64,000 bases of DNA, taken from the NCBI RefSeq assembly GCF_003403095.1, contig NZ_CP031555.1, forward strand, positions 1,778,001 to 1,842,000, written 5' to 3'. Positions 55,785-64,000 of this stretch are shown in pieces (positions within the stretch are counted from its first letter, which is position 1; each line of letters opens with the position of its first letter). A program made the position numbers and the translations under genes. Source of the DNA: Thalassospira indica (GTDB lineage: Bacteria; Pseudomonadota; Alphaproteobacteria; Rhodospirillales; Thalassospiraceae). The notes below the pieces were generated by a model. The model saw nothing but the letters and a program-made list of their open reading frames with translations, did not search any database and was not told where the DNA came from.

Positions 55785-56486
55785 ATGAGCACCCCATCCG
55801 CAGACGAAAAGAAAGTCAAACTTTGGGACTTCCCGGTTCGTCTTTTTCACTGGGCCCTTGTCATTGCCATTGTCACCGCTTGGTGGACCAATCGGCAGGT
55901 GATGATTGATATCCATGCGATTGCCGGTTACAGCGTCCTCGCCCTTGTGATCTTTCGCATCATCTGGGGCTTTGTTGGCAGTTCAAACGCCCGCTTTGCC
56001 GATTTCCTGACCGGCCCCAAGCGCGTGATCAATTACGTGCTTAAAATTCCGAACGGGACAATGTCCGAACTGACCTATGCCGGGCACAATCCGGCAGGGG
56101 GCTGGATGGTTTTGGTCATGATTTTACTGGTCGGGGTGCAAGCGGTATCTGGCCTGTTTGCCAGCGAGGATACCTTCCTGTTCTTTGACGGGCCACTTGT
56201 TGCCTATGTCAGTTCCGATGTTGCCAGCATCATGAACTGGATCCATCACACCAACATCAATCTGATCTATGCCGCTGTTGGTCTGCACGTGTTCGCTGCC
56301 CTGTTCTATCTTGTCGTCAAACGCGAAAACCTGATCCGGGCGATTGTCATTGGCACTCGCCGCGTGCCGGTCGAACTGGCAGGGCGCTTTGCAAATATCC
56401 GGTTTGCCTCACCTGTGCTGGGGATTGTGCTCCTGATTATCTGTGCGCTTGTGGTGTGGGGCGGTGTGACGCTGGCGCGCGGTTAG
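55785..56486 (+). CDS. Cytochrome b561-type membrane protein
   Basis: A 233-residue di-heme cytochrome b with four to five membrane helices. Heme-ligand histidines are seen in RLFHWALV, IHAIAGY and the WIHHTNINLIYAAVGLHV segment. The start KKVKLWDFPVRLFHW is typical of the Ni/Fe-hydrogenase-like cytochrome b561 family. It passes electrons between quinol and periplasmic carriers. Convergent with a cytochrome c' gene, a frequent partnership. Confidence 0.9.
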   Translation: MSTPSADEKKVKLWDFPVRLFHWALVIAIVTAWWTNRQVMIDIHAIAGYSVLALVIFRIIWGFVGSSNARFADFLTGPKRVINYVLKIPNGTMSELTYAGHNPAGGWMVLVMILLVGVQAVSGLFASEDTFLFFDGPLVAYVSSDVASIMNWIHHTNINLIYAAVGLHVFAALFYLVVKRENLIRAIVIGTRRVPVELAGRFANIRFASPVLGIVLLIICALVVWGGVTLARG

Positions 56487-56510
56487 TGCGGGAAAACAAA
56501 TGATAATGAC

Positions 56511-56549
56511 AAAGGCCAACGTTCCCTTGATGGAACGTTGGCCTTTTTG
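56511..56549. terminator. Bidirectional terminator between cytochrome genes
   Basis: A perfect 15-bp stem AAAGGCCAACGTTCC / GGAACGTTGGCCTTT with a CTTGAT loop and T-run. The stem serves the + strand gene; its opposite strand lacks a long T-run but may also stop the convergent gene. Confidence 0.88.
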
Positions 56550-56595
56550 ATTTGCCTGCAAACCCCATGACCGGGTGGGGCCGCAAGATCAAATT

Positions 56596-57060
56596 TTACT
56601 TGGTGCGGAATTCGTCGTGGCAGGCTTTGCAGTTCTTGCCAAGATTGCCCATCGCTGCACCCATGGCACCCTTGTCACCGACAGCATCGGCAAGGGCGAG
56701 GGCGGCTGTTTGCAATTCCGGGAAGCGACCGGCGAAATCATCCCAATCGGTCCAGACATCGGCAGTTGCCGTGGTTTTGACGGTTGCATCGGGTGTTTGG
56801 GGTTCAAATGCTGCTGGGGCAGCCCCCGCTGAAAACGCAATGCCTTTGGCCAGATTGGCCAGAACCGGATCGGGCAGGGTGCATTCGCCCTTCATATAGC
56901 AGCCAAGTGTACCCATTGCGCCGCCAATGCCATCCATAAGCATCTTGCGGTTTTCAACCGCGGCGTTGTCGGATGCTTCATCGGCCTGTGCCGTCATCGG
57001 GAATGTGGCGCCTGCAGTTATGATCGTGCCGAGGAGACCGGCAAAAAGGAGCTTCTTCAT
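56596..57060 (-). CDS. Cytochrome c'
   Basis: A 154-residue exported protein (signal LLFAGLLGTIITAGATFPMTAQA). The single heme motif CKACH is at the extreme C-terminus, followed by DEFR, the cytochrome c' pattern with a four-helix bundle before it. These proteins bind NO and may protect against nitrosative stress. Start MKKLLF follows GGAGAGAGAA. Confidence 0.9.
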   Translation of the reverse strand: MKKLLFAGLLGTIITAGATFPMTAQADEASDNAAVENRKMLMDGIGGAMGTLGCYMKGECTLPDPVLANLAKGIAFSAGAAPAAFEPQTPDATVKTTATADVWTDWDDFAGRFPELQTAALALADAVGDKGAMGAAMGNLGKNCKACHDEFRTK

Positions 57061-57259
57061 CTTGGGTTCTCTCTCCAAAACGCGTTAAAGTGTCTCTCTG
57101 AGTGCAGCGTTCAGTTTTAGTTTTTTATATTGAGATGTAAGCACGTTATTGCCATTAGCCCGCCGCAAGGCTTAGTGTCCCAGCAACGCCCCCGAAACAG
57201 TAATCACAAGCGCGTGATCACCAAAGTTTTTGTTATTGCGTGCCAAGGAAGTCCCGCCC

Positions 57260-58810
57260 ATGTCCGCTGCCACCCGGAATAATTCACCCTCCGCATCATC
57301 CGCCCCGGATCCACAGGCCAATGAGACCCTTATTCGTGAGGGACGCGCGCGTGCACGCGCCCTTATCCGCGACTGGAACCTCAAGTATGCCTATATCAAT
57401 GGTGAATGGCGGGCAGCGGACAGTCGTGAAACGCTGGACGTTATTGATCCGGCAAAGGGCGACGTCGTCGGTGCCGTTCCCTTCATGCGGACTTCCGAAG
57501 CTCGTCAGGCGATTGATGCCGCCCACGACGCCTTTCCGGCCTGGTCGCGGATGCTGGCGCGCGAACGGAGCGATATTTTACGCCGTTGGCGCGATCTGCT
57601 TGAAACCCATCAAGAGGATCTGGCAGCGCTGATCACGCTTGAACAGGGCAAACCCCTTGATCAGGCACTTCGCGAAGTGGTCGGTGCGATTGCCTATGCC
57701 GAATGGTATGGCGAAGAAGCCAAGCGCGCCTATGGTCAAACCATGCCTGCTACCCAGCGAGACCGGCGTGTTGTTGTGCAAAAACACCCCGTAGGTGTGG
57801 TCGCGGCGATTACGCCGTGGAATTTCCCGCTGACCATGGTGGTGCGCAAATGTGCGCCGGCATTGGCGGCGGGCTGTACCGTGATTGTCAAACCGGCCGA
57901 GGATACCCCGCTTTCGGCATTGGCGGCGGCCAAGCTGGCCGAGCAGGCCGGTTTTCCGCCCGGTGTGTTTAACGTCGTGACCGGTTTGCCCCACCCGATA
58001 GGCGAGGCCCTGACAGGCGATCAGCGCGTTCGGATGTTGTCCTTCACCGGTTCAACCTCGGTGGGCAAACGGTTGATGGAACAATGCGCGCCGACGATGA
58101 AAAAGCTCTCGCTGGAGCTCGGCGGCAACGCGCCCTTTATCGTCATGGATGATGCTGATCTTGATGCGGCCGTTGCGGGCGCGATGATTTCAAAGTTCCG
58201 CAACGGTGGCCAGACCTGCGTTTGTGCCAACCGCATCTTTGTCCAGGACGGTATCTATGATGCCTTTGTCGAAAAGTTCGTTGCCGCCAGCAAGGTACAG
58301 ACCATCGGCAATGGATTTGTGCCCGGCACGGAATTGGGGCCACTGATCAACCGTCAAGCGGTGGCGAAGGTCGAACGCCTTGTCGCCGATGCCCAAAAGC
58401 GCGGTGCAAACCTGATCTATGGCGCGCCCTTGCCCGACGAAGGCTTTTTCACCCGGCCACTTGTGATGACCGATGTGCCCGATGATGCAGATTGCTTTGA
58501 CGAGGAACTGTTTGCCCCGGTGGCGCCGATCTATCGGTTTGGCACCGAAGATGACGTGATCACACTTGCCAATCGGGTGCGCACCGGACTGTCTTCTTAT
58601 ATCTACAGTCGCGATATCGGGCGTATCCAACGGCTTGCCGATCGTCTGGAAGTCGGTGTGGTCGGCATCAATGATGGCACCACCAGCCACGAAGGTGCGC
58701 CGTTTGGCGGGGTCAAGGAAAGTGGTCAGGGCCGCGAAGGCGGTCATTGGGGGCTTGAGGAATATCTTGAACCCAAATACCTCAATTACGCCCTTAAGTC
58801 GGGCATCTGA
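57260..58810 (+). CDS. gabD: NAD(P)-dependent succinate-semialdehyde dehydrogenase
   Basis: A 516-residue aldehyde dehydrogenase. The motifs TPWNFPLTMVVRKCAPALAA, ELGGNAPFIV (catalytic Glu) and GGQTCVCANRIFV (catalytic Cys) match the GabD subfamily, which oxidises succinate semialdehyde to succinate in GABA breakdown. The N-terminal 40 residues are a basic extension beyond the usual start. No GABA transaminase is adjacent. Start ATG 57260 follows AAGGAAG. Confidence 0.9.
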   Translation: MSAATRNNSPSASSAPDPQANETLIREGRARARALIRDWNLKYAYINGEWRAADSRETLDVIDPAKGDVVGAVPFMRTSEARQAIDAAHDAFPAWSRMLARERSDILRRWRDLLETHQEDLAALITLEQGKPLDQALREVVGAIAYAEWYGEEAKRAYGQTMPATQRDRRVVVQKHPVGVVAAITPWNFPLTMVVRKCAPALAAGCTVIVKPAEDTPLSALAAAKLAEQAGFPPGVFNVVTGLPHPIGEALTGDQRVRMLSFTGSTSVGKRLMEQCAPTMKKLSLELGGNAPFIVMDDADLDAAVAGAMISKFRNGGQTCVCANRIFVQDGIYDAFVEKFVAASKVQTIGNGFVPGTELGPLINRQAVAKVERLVADAQKRGANLIYGAPLPDEGFFTRPLVMTDVPDDADCFDEELFAPVAPIYRFGTEDDVITLANRVRTGLSSYIYSRDIGRIQRLADRLEVGVVGINDGTTSHEGAPFGGVKESGQGREGGHWGLEEYLEPKYLNYALKSGI

Positions 58811-59306
58811 AGGCGTGTAAAGAATCCCCGGATAGGCGGATCGTAAAACGGCAATATCCTGACCGGGTATTGCCGTTTTCTGCTTTTGGGCGAGCTATGC
58901 AAAATTGTGCGGTGTGACTCTGGCGAAAATATCTGCAATTTTGACCGCATTTGGCGAAAAATCGATCTGCACCAAGTATTTTTCGATGATTTTTCTTCTG
59001 CGCAGGACTTGAAATACCGTCGGGCAGCATCTTCATATTAGGGTCATCATAGATCTGACGGGATGTTAAGGGTTTCAGAGTGTGAAAATGTGAGCAAAAC
59101 GAACGCCTTATTTGTCATGATACAAATATGTGAAATATGCATGACGGAATTATCTCATTGTTGATCATAGGTATGCGTTGAGTGCATGTTTGGGGTGATA
59201 AAACTCTTCTCGTCGGTATGATCAAACAGGCGTACACCGGGTTTAACGAAACACACAGCGAAACCCCGGCGGGAACAACGCCGGATGCTTTTAAGAGGAA
59301 ACGGAC
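58811..59306. other. Intergenic stretch before the small protein gene
   Basis: About 500 nt with no supported gene. An AT-rich tract at 59095-59160 and GC-rich inverted segments at 59240-59285 (CCGGG / CCCCGG, GCCGG repeats) suggest a promoter and structured leader for the small gene at 59307. Confidence 0.45.
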
Positions 59307-59468
59307 ATGAAAATGTATCGTGATTATGACCTGGTTGCCCTGCAGCGCGAAGCTGAATATCTCCGTGCACAGGCTATGCGTCAGATGCTTGTTGCACTGG
59401 TACGCAAAGTTGGTGCCCTGTTTGGCGCACACAACAAACCCCACGGTGGTGTTGCTGCTGGCGCGTAA
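59307..59468 (+). CDS. Very small basic protein, 53 aa
   Basis: The frame MKMYRDYDLVALQREAEYLR continues through a helical, Arg-rich segment (AQAMRQMLVALVRKVGALFG) and ends GVAAGA. A strong AGAGGAAACGG Shine-Dalgarno precedes the ATG and an intrinsic terminator follows 51 nt after the stop, so it is a complete single-gene unit. It resembles short amphipathic proteins common in alphaproteobacteria (DUF1127-like in size), but I cannot assign it to a family. Confidence 0.65.
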   Translation: MKMYRDYDLVALQREAEYLRAQAMRQMLVALVRKVGALFGAHNKPHGGVAAGA

Positions 59469-59518
59469 TTGCGCAGCCAACCACACCCTGCGACCGTTCA
59501 ATCGGTACGCTTAAAAAC

Positions 59519-59550
59519 GCCTCCGCATCTCGTTGTTGCGGAGGTGTTTT
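59519..59550 (+). terminator. Terminator after the 53-aa gene
   Basis: Stem CCTCCGCA / TGCGGAGG followed by TGTTTTTG. Confidence 0.85.
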
Positions 59551-59631
59551 TGTTTGGGCACTTCACCTTCGCAGTTTGCACCGCTATTAAGGGGGATCGA
59601 CCCCGTTCGAATTGCGCAGAAGTTGGTCTTT

Positions 59632-60420
59632 ATGAAACTTGCCCATTACGCCTTTGGCGAAGAAAGCCGTGACAACGGCACCATCGTGATTGTCCATGGC
59701 CTGTTTGGTCAGGCCCGCAACTGGACGGCCATCGCACGGCGACTGGCGGAAAAGTATCACGTTGTTACCGCTGATTTGCGAAATCACGGCCGCTCCGACT
59801 GGGACGCGGAAATGACCTATCCGGCCATGGCGGCCGATCTGGCCGAACTGATCAGTGAGGTATCCGATAAACCGGTGCATCTGGTCGGGCATTCGATGGG
59901 CGGTAAGGCATCAATGGTGCTTTCCCTTTCGGCCGATGCCTGTTTGGTTGCCGATCTGGTCGTGGTCGATATTGCCCCGGTTTCCTATGACCATGATTAT
60001 AGCGGCTATATCAGCGCCATGCGCGATGTCGACTTTTCCACCATTTCGCGCCGCTCCGAGGTCGAAGACGCCCTGTCTTCTGGCGTATCGGAAAAAGGCG
60101 TGCGTCAATTCCTTGCCCAGAATGTCGCGACTGACAAGGAAACGGGCGCGATGTCATGGCAGGTCAATATCGACGCCATGGCCAACCATCTTGACGATAT
60201 CATCGGTTGGCCAACGGACGGGCTTGCCGATCAGTATGATGGCGACGTGCTGTTTATTTCGGGTGCCAATTCGCACTATGTCGATCCCAAGGACCGTGAT
60301 CACATCAAATCGCTTTTCCCCAAGGCGGCCTTTACCAGCATCAAGGGCGCTGGTCACTGGGTCCATGCCGAGAAACCCGATGCCGTGCTTTTGACCCTGT
60401 CTGCCTTCCTGAAACGCTAG
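59632..60420 (+). CDS. Alpha/beta hydrolase, YbfF-like esterase
   Basis: A 262-residue hydrolase. The oxyanion-hole segment IVHGLFGQARNW, the nucleophile GHSMGG and the C-terminal GAGHWVHAEKP (catalytic His) are all intact. Length and motifs match YbfF-type esterases of short acyl chains. Start ATG 59632 removes a 33-codon extension that runs through the preceding terminator. The NUDIX gene follows after 15 nt. Confidence 0.88.
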   Translation: MKLAHYAFGEESRDNGTIVIVHGLFGQARNWTAIARRLAEKYHVVTADLRNHGRSDWDAEMTYPAMAADLAELISEVSDKPVHLVGHSMGGKASMVLSLSADACLVADLVVVDIAPVSYDHDYSGYISAMRDVDFSTISRRSEVEDALSSGVSEKGVRQFLAQNVATDKETGAMSWQVNIDAMANHLDDIIGWPTDGLADQYDGDVLFISGANSHYVDPKDRDHIKSLFPKAAFTSIKGAGHWVHAEKPDAVLLTLSAFLKR

Positions 60421-60435
60421 TCCGGTGACGCCATC

Positions 60436-61050
60436 ATGTTCGATCTGCCCAAAGGTTGGTCTATTCCCGATCAGGATCACGTCCGAGTCAGTGATATCGA
60501 ATGTCTGTCGGACAACTGGTATCGGCTTTATCGCGTCAGCTTTGATCTGAAACGATCAGATGGATCATGGCAAAGTCAGACGCGCGAAGCTTATGAACGT
60601 GGCAATGGTGCGGGCATCCTGCTTTATAACCGCACGGACCGCACAGTCATCCTCACCCGACAGTTTCGCCTGCCAAGCTTTGTCAATGGCAACGAAGACG
60701 GCATGTTGATCGAAGTCCCGGCAGGTGTGCTGGATGATCGTGATCCGGCCGCAGCCGTCATTGCCGAGGTCGAAGAAGAAACCGGCTATAAGATCGGAAA
60801 GCCCCGTCAAGTCTTTGATCTGTTCATGAGCCCGGGATCTGTGACCGAACGTCTGCATCTGTTCGTTGCCGAAGTCACCCGCGATCACCGCGAAGGGGAT
60901 GGTGGCGGCCTGCACGAGGAGGGCGAGGATATCCATGTGCTTGAGATCGGCTTTGACGACATCATTCCGATGATGGCCGATGGTCGTATCCGCGATGCCA
61001 AGACCGTGATCCTTTTACAGCACGCCCTTCTGACCAAGCTGTTTGATTAA
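60436..61050 (+). CDS. NUDIX hydrolase, ADP-ribose/GDP-mannose pyrophosphatase-like
   Basis: A 204-residue NUDIX protein of the NudF/NudK type. The Nudix box reads GVLDDRDPAAAVIAEVEEETGYKIG, preceded by the MLIEVPAG strand; the FMSPGSVTERLHLF loop is usual for the TIGR00052 group. It hydrolyses nucleoside diphosphate sugars. It is probably in an operon with the esterase. Confidence 0.88.
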   Translation: MFDLPKGWSIPDQDHVRVSDIECLSDNWYRLYRVSFDLKRSDGSWQSQTREAYERGNGAGILLYNRTDRTVILTRQFRLPSFVNGNEDGMLIEVPAGVLDDRDPAAAVIAEVEEETGYKIGKPRQVFDLFMSPGSVTERLHLFVAEVTRDHREGDGGGLHEEGEDIHVLEIGFDDIIPMMADGRIRDAKTVILLQHALLTKLFD

Positions 61051-61057
61051 GCACGGA

Positions 61058-61780
61058 TCACCAAGGCAGTTCCGTGCCGTCATAGGCAAAGAACCCGCCC
61101 GATTTCTGGGCATCAAGCTGATCAATAACGTTGAGCATATTGGCCGTCGCCTCGTCCGGGCTTTGTACTTTCAGTCCGGATTTGGCAAACGGACCGGAAA
61201 GCCCGGTATCGACCGTGCCGGGATGAAGGGTCACGCAAACGCAATCACGTTTGTTCCGCCCGATTTCAATCGCGGTGCATTTGACCAGCTGATTAAGCGC
61301 TGCCTTGGCCGCACGGTATCCGTACCAGCCCCCCATGCGATTATCACCAATACTGCCGACCTTGGCCGACAGGGTGGCAAACACCGATTTGCCTGAACGC
61401 GGCAACAGAGGGCAGAAATGCTTCATCAAAAGCGCCGGGCCAATCGCGTTGATCTGAAACTGCTTGGCCATGTAGTCGGCATCAATGTGGCGCAGGGATT
61501 TTTCCGGCTGGAAGGTTTCATCATGCAGATAGCCGGTGGCATCAATGATCAGGCGCACTTCGCCACCAACCGATTTGACATAATCCGCACATTCGGCGAC
61601 GGTTTCCGGGCGATCAAAATCAAGGGCAGGGCTGCTGGATCGCGAAAGCGCAATCACCCCGGAAAACCGCCCGCTGGCCCGCAAATGATCGACAAAGGCC
61701 TTTCCGATGCCGCCTGTTGCGCCACAGACGACGGCAAGGCTGTCTTTTGGAAAAGTGTCAAATGTCGTCAAGCTGGTCAT
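61058..61780 (-). CDS. C-factor-like short-chain dehydrogenase
   Basis: A 240-residue SDR with cofactor motif CGATGGIGKAF, catalytic Ser in FATLSAKVGS and YGYRAAKAAL containing the Tyr/Lys pair. The C-terminal LHPGTVDTGLSGPF resembles the CsgA/C-factor subgroup. Substrate unknown. Convergent with the NUDIX gene, 7 nt apart. Confidence 0.87.
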   Translation of the reverse strand: MTSLTTFDTFPKDSLAVVCGATGGIGKAFVDHLRASGRFSGVIALSRSSSPALDFDRPETVAECADYVKSVGGEVRLIIDATGYLHDETFQPEKSLRHIDADYMAKQFQINAIGPALLMKHFCPLLPRSGKSVFATLSAKVGSIGDNRMGGWYGYRAAKAALNQLVKCTAIEIGRNKRDCVCVTLHPGTVDTGLSGPFAKSGLKVQSPDEATANMLNVIDQLDAQKSGGFFAYDGTELPW

Positions 61781-61884
61781 GGTGGTGGGCTCAGTCGTTG
61801 TTTTGCTGTTTAAGACTTTACGCGTTGCCGCGAAGGGCGGTTCACCTGTGCCTTTTTGTCATTGGCAGTACTGTGATCAAACCA

Positions 61885-61917
61885 AAAAAGCCGCCTGCTT
61901 TTATGCAGGCGGCTTTT
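61885..61917 (-). terminator. Terminator after phaZ
   Basis: Stem AGCCGCCTGC / GCAGGCGGCT with a TTTTAT loop; on the minus strand it is followed by TTTTTTGG. It lies 21 nt beyond the phaZ stop. Confidence 0.88.
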
Positions 61918-61937
61918 GATATGGTTGCGGTTAGGTG

Positions 61938-63227
61938 TTATTCGGCCGCGTTGATATGCGTGACATTGGGAGCGCTTCGCGCACCTTTGCCTTCATGATC
62001 GTGACGGCGGATGAATTCCTTGATCCGCGGGCTAATCTGTTCACGCCAGCGACGCCCGTTAAAGACGCCGTAATGGCCGACACCCTGCTGCAGGTGATGC
62101 ATGCGCATATTGTCAGGCAGATTGGTGGTCAGTTTGTGGGCCGCGCGGGTCTGTCCCATGCCGGTAATGTCATCACGTTCACCTTCAACCGTCAGAAGGG
62201 CCGTTTTGGTGATGGCGGATGGATCAACCGGAACACCCTGCCAGCGCATCGTACCTTCGGGCAGGCTGTGTTCGTGGAACACGACCTTCAGCGTCTGCAG
62301 ATAAAACTCGGCTGTCATATCCATGACCGCCAGATATTCCTGATAAAAATGACGCTTGGCATCGGCACTTTCGCCATCACCTTCGACAAGGTGATTGAAC
62401 ATGTCGTGATGGGCGGAAACGTGACGATCCCAATTCATGCTCATGAAGCCTGCAAGCTGCATAAAGCCCGGGTAAACCCGGCGCATCACACCCGCATGCG
62501 GCAGGGGCACGTGTGAAATTACATGCTGCTCAAACCAGTCAAGGGTATGTTGCTTGGCGAACTTGTTGACCTCGGTCGGGTTTTCGCGGGTATCAATCGG
62601 GCCCCCCATCAGGGTCATCGATGCCGGCTGGCAGGCTTCGTTGCCTGCTGCCATCAGGGATGCTGCGGCAACCACCGGCACAGAGGGCTGACAAACGGCC
62701 ATCATATGCGTGTTCGGGCCAAGCTTGCGCAAGAAGCGCATCAGATAATCGATATAGCTATCCAGATCGAAATGGCCAAGGTGGACGGGCACCAGACGGG
62801 CATCAATCCAGTCGGTGATATAGACATCATGATCGGGCAGAAGTGCTTCGACCGTGCCACGCAGAAGTGTTGAAAAGTGTCCAGAAAGCGGTGCCACAAT
62901 CAACAGGCGCGGGTCATCGGGCTGCGTTTTCAGATGGTCGGTTTCGCGCTTGAAATGCAACAGATTGCAAAAAGCTTCGCTGTGGACGATTTCTTCGGTG
63001 ATCGGCACGGTTTCACCGTTGATCACCGTCGTGTCCAGACCGAATTCCGGTTTGCCGTAACGATGGGTAATATGCGTGAACACGTCACACGCTGCGGCCG
63101 CTGCCCGACCCTGATGGGTATAGGACATTGGATTGGCCGGATTGCGCAGCCACTTCTTGCTGGCATCTGCGGCCATGCGAAGCGGGCTTATTGTGGCGTG
63201 CTGCAATTCATAAAGGTGATACAGCAT
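61938..63227 (-). CDS. phaZ: Intracellular polyhydroxyalkanoate depolymerase
   Basis: A 429-residue PhaZ of the intracellular type. It opens MLYHLYELQHATISPLRMAA and contains DPRLLIVAPLSGHFSTLLRG, DHDVYITDWIDARLVP and the GQTRAAHKL / GVGHYGVFNGRRW C-terminal block with the catalytic His. It mobilises stored PHB to hydroxybutyrate. Paired TGC-rich repeats about 320 nt upstream could be PhaR sites. Confidence 0.93.
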   Translation of the reverse strand: MLYHLYELQHATISPLRMAADASKKWLRNPANPMSYTHQGRAAAAACDVFTHITHRYGKPEFGLDTTVINGETVPITEEIVHSEAFCNLLHFKRETDHLKTQPDDPRLLIVAPLSGHFSTLLRGTVEALLPDHDVYITDWIDARLVPVHLGHFDLDSYIDYLMRFLRKLGPNTHMMAVCQPSVPVVAAASLMAAGNEACQPASMTLMGGPIDTRENPTEVNKFAKQHTLDWFEQHVISHVPLPHAGVMRRVYPGFMQLAGFMSMNWDRHVSAHHDMFNHLVEGDGESADAKRHFYQEYLAVMDMTAEFYLQTLKVVFHEHSLPEGTMRWQGVPVDPSAITKTALLTVEGERDDITGMGQTRAAHKLTTNLPDNMRMHHLQQGVGHYGVFNGRRWREQISPRIKEFIRRHDHEGKGARSAPNVTHINAAE

Positions 63228-63693
63228 TTATTCTCACTCCCGGGTGACCGACAAAGTTTGTGTGGTCACCGACCTGGTTTACGGCATTTCACCCTGTTTT
63301 ATCCGCGCACAGCGTACCTGCGCGCGTAATCTGGCTTTTTTCAGAGTTCCGGTCGGGACGAATAATTTCCGTTGTCCGATCTGACGCCCGTTGCTCATTA
63401 TCTGGGGATCAGCGTTCTGAAATCCAATTGTTGCTTCAAAGCCTACTTGAGTTCCGCAGACAAGCAATAGCCATAAAGTATGAGGAAATGACGAATTATC
63501 TTTTTTCAGCCTGATTCAAACGAAATTTTGCCGGTTTGTCGAGTGAAATTTTGCAATGCAGCGTAAACTGTTGCGATGCAATAAAAAGTTTTTGGCACGT
63601 AACGTTGGAGCTTGGCGGTCGATTGACGGAGAAAATGTGAGGAAGGCTCATGTTTTTTGTTGGGGTCAATCTGGTGCCGGGTACGTGCAAATC
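63228..63693. other. Intergenic stretch upstream of phaZ
   Basis: About 470 nt without a supported gene. It holds the direct repeat TTGCAATGCA / TTGCGATGCA (63551-63580) and AT-rich tracts likely to include the phaZ promoter. Confidence 0.5.
63551..63580. promoter_or_regulatory. TGC-rich direct repeats, possible PhaR sites
   Basis: TTGCAATGCA and TTGCGATGCA start 20 nt apart, about two helical turns. Alphaproteobacterial PhaR regulators bind TGC-rich elements near PHB genes; the link to phaZ is inferred. Confidence 0.4.
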
Positions 63694-63905
63694 AAAAAAA
63701 AAGCGCCGCTATTGGGGAAATAGCGGCGCCAGTAGGCGGAGTATGCGGAAAGAATTATTGCGGTCCATGAGGCCCCATGGGGAAGACCGGGCGTAGGGAA
63801 GGTCTGACCGACAGGCGGGACAGGGTTTGGGTGCGGGGTTGCCTGCCGGTCAGACGCCCGTGATGGACAAAAGCTGGGTGGCTTATGGTCCGGGCCTCAG
63901 AAACA
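63694..63905 (-). ncRNA. Rod-like structured RNA with its own terminator (6S-like candidate)
   Basis: About 210 nt on the minus strand. A closing stem pairs TGAGGCCC-type arms (63892-63899 with 63768-63775). Above a large internal loop, CGGGCGT/ACGCCCG (63854-63860 with 63788-63794) and a 13-nt arm pair with one mismatch (63841-63853 with 63804-63816) form the terminal stem with a C-rich apical loop. The 3' end is a perfect 11-bp terminator stem (63703-63713 / 63719-63729) followed by nine T. A long hairpin broken by a central bubble is the 6S RNA architecture, but I cannot confirm sequence homology. Confidence 0.55.
63703..63729 (-). terminator. Terminator of the structured RNA
   Basis: Perfect stem AATAGCGGCGC / GCGCCGCTATT, then a run of nine T on the minus strand (63694-63702). 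Confidence 0.9.
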
Positions 63906-63928
63906 CAAATAACGTGTGTTGGGAATTC

Positions 63929-64000
63929 CTAGACAAGACCGCGAAGGGTTTGGGCCATGCCAAGTCCGATCACAAACAGGAAAAATCCTGTGCTGCCGAC
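63929..64000 (-). CDS. C-terminal end of a membrane protein gene (5' part outside window)
   Basis: The last 23 codons read as a hydrophobic helix (TGFFLFVIGLGMAQTLRGLV) ending in TAG. This fits the final transmembrane segment of an unknown inner-membrane protein. Too little is visible for a family call. Confidence 0.55.
   Translation of the reverse strand, partial: VGSTGFFLFVIGLGMAQTLRGLV

Overview
The window is about 64 kb of chromosome, roughly 55% GC, from an alphaproteobacterium. Gene content and style (RodA/PBP2/MreDCB order, Ppx next to RlmE, guaB/guaA, intracellular PHB depolymerase, alphaproteobacterial Leu attenuation) fit the Rhodospirillales; I favour a Thalassospira-like marine organism, but no rRNA is present to settle it. 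Almost every gene is intact. The exception is a low-GC scar after guaA.

Layout. 1-9.8 kb is signalling: a STAS antagonist with a kinase/receiver/phosphatase fusion, a LuxO/NtrC-type sigma-54 activator, an HPt protein, and a periplasmic binding protein paired with a membrane diguanylate cyclase. cobD, a PhyH oxygenase and a small Rho_N/SAP-like protein are interspersed. 9.8-15.7 kb is the rod-shape cluster mreB-mreC-mreD-mrdA-rodA on the minus strand. 15.9-19.8 kb holds an alpha/beta-hydrolase-like protein, leuA with an upstream Leu-rich leader peptide, and a divergent LysE-family exporter. 19.9-28.8 kb holds hypothetical proteins, a second diguanylate cyclase, a cold-shock protein, 5-formyl-THF cyclo-ligase, a GFA protein, two identical tRNA-Gln(CUG) genes, ppx/gppA, rlmE and a PAS protein. 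29-34.3 kb is guaB, an RsmB-type rRNA methyltransferase and guaA.

34.3-37.9 kb is an old insertion scar at the 3' end of guaA. The guaA end with its terminator, and a small lipoprotein gene, each occur twice, flanking AT-rich DNA with an FkbM methyltransferase, a Wzz-like protein and fragments of an SDR and a GSCFA-type gene. 38-49.8 kb carries an SDR, a MAPEG protein, an HTH/DUF2975 pair, a zinc-responsive ArsR with a ZntA ATPase, and a divergent catabolic/transport locus (D-threonine aldolase-like enzyme, KDG-type kinase, polar amino-acid ABC transporter, RidA, IclR regulator) around a 16-bp palindrome.

49.8-57 kb is iron and heme biology: an imelysin/DUF1111/imelysin/DUF1513 operon behind a Fur-box promoter, a candidate Fur-controlled small RNA just beyond its end, then cytochrome b561 and cytochrome c'. 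57-63.2 kb has a succinate-semialdehyde dehydrogenase, a very small protein, an esterase, a NUDIX hydrolase, an SDR and PhaZ. The last 0.3 kb holds a rod-like structured RNA with its own terminator and the end of a membrane protein gene.

The observations most worth checking are the Fur-boxed sRNA (49882-50031), the guaA scar, the leuA leader peptide (18655-18801), the structured RNA at 63694-63905, and the LuxO/HPt/LuxP-like gene set with a diguanylate cyclase. All family assignments were made by reading motifs; no database search was run.
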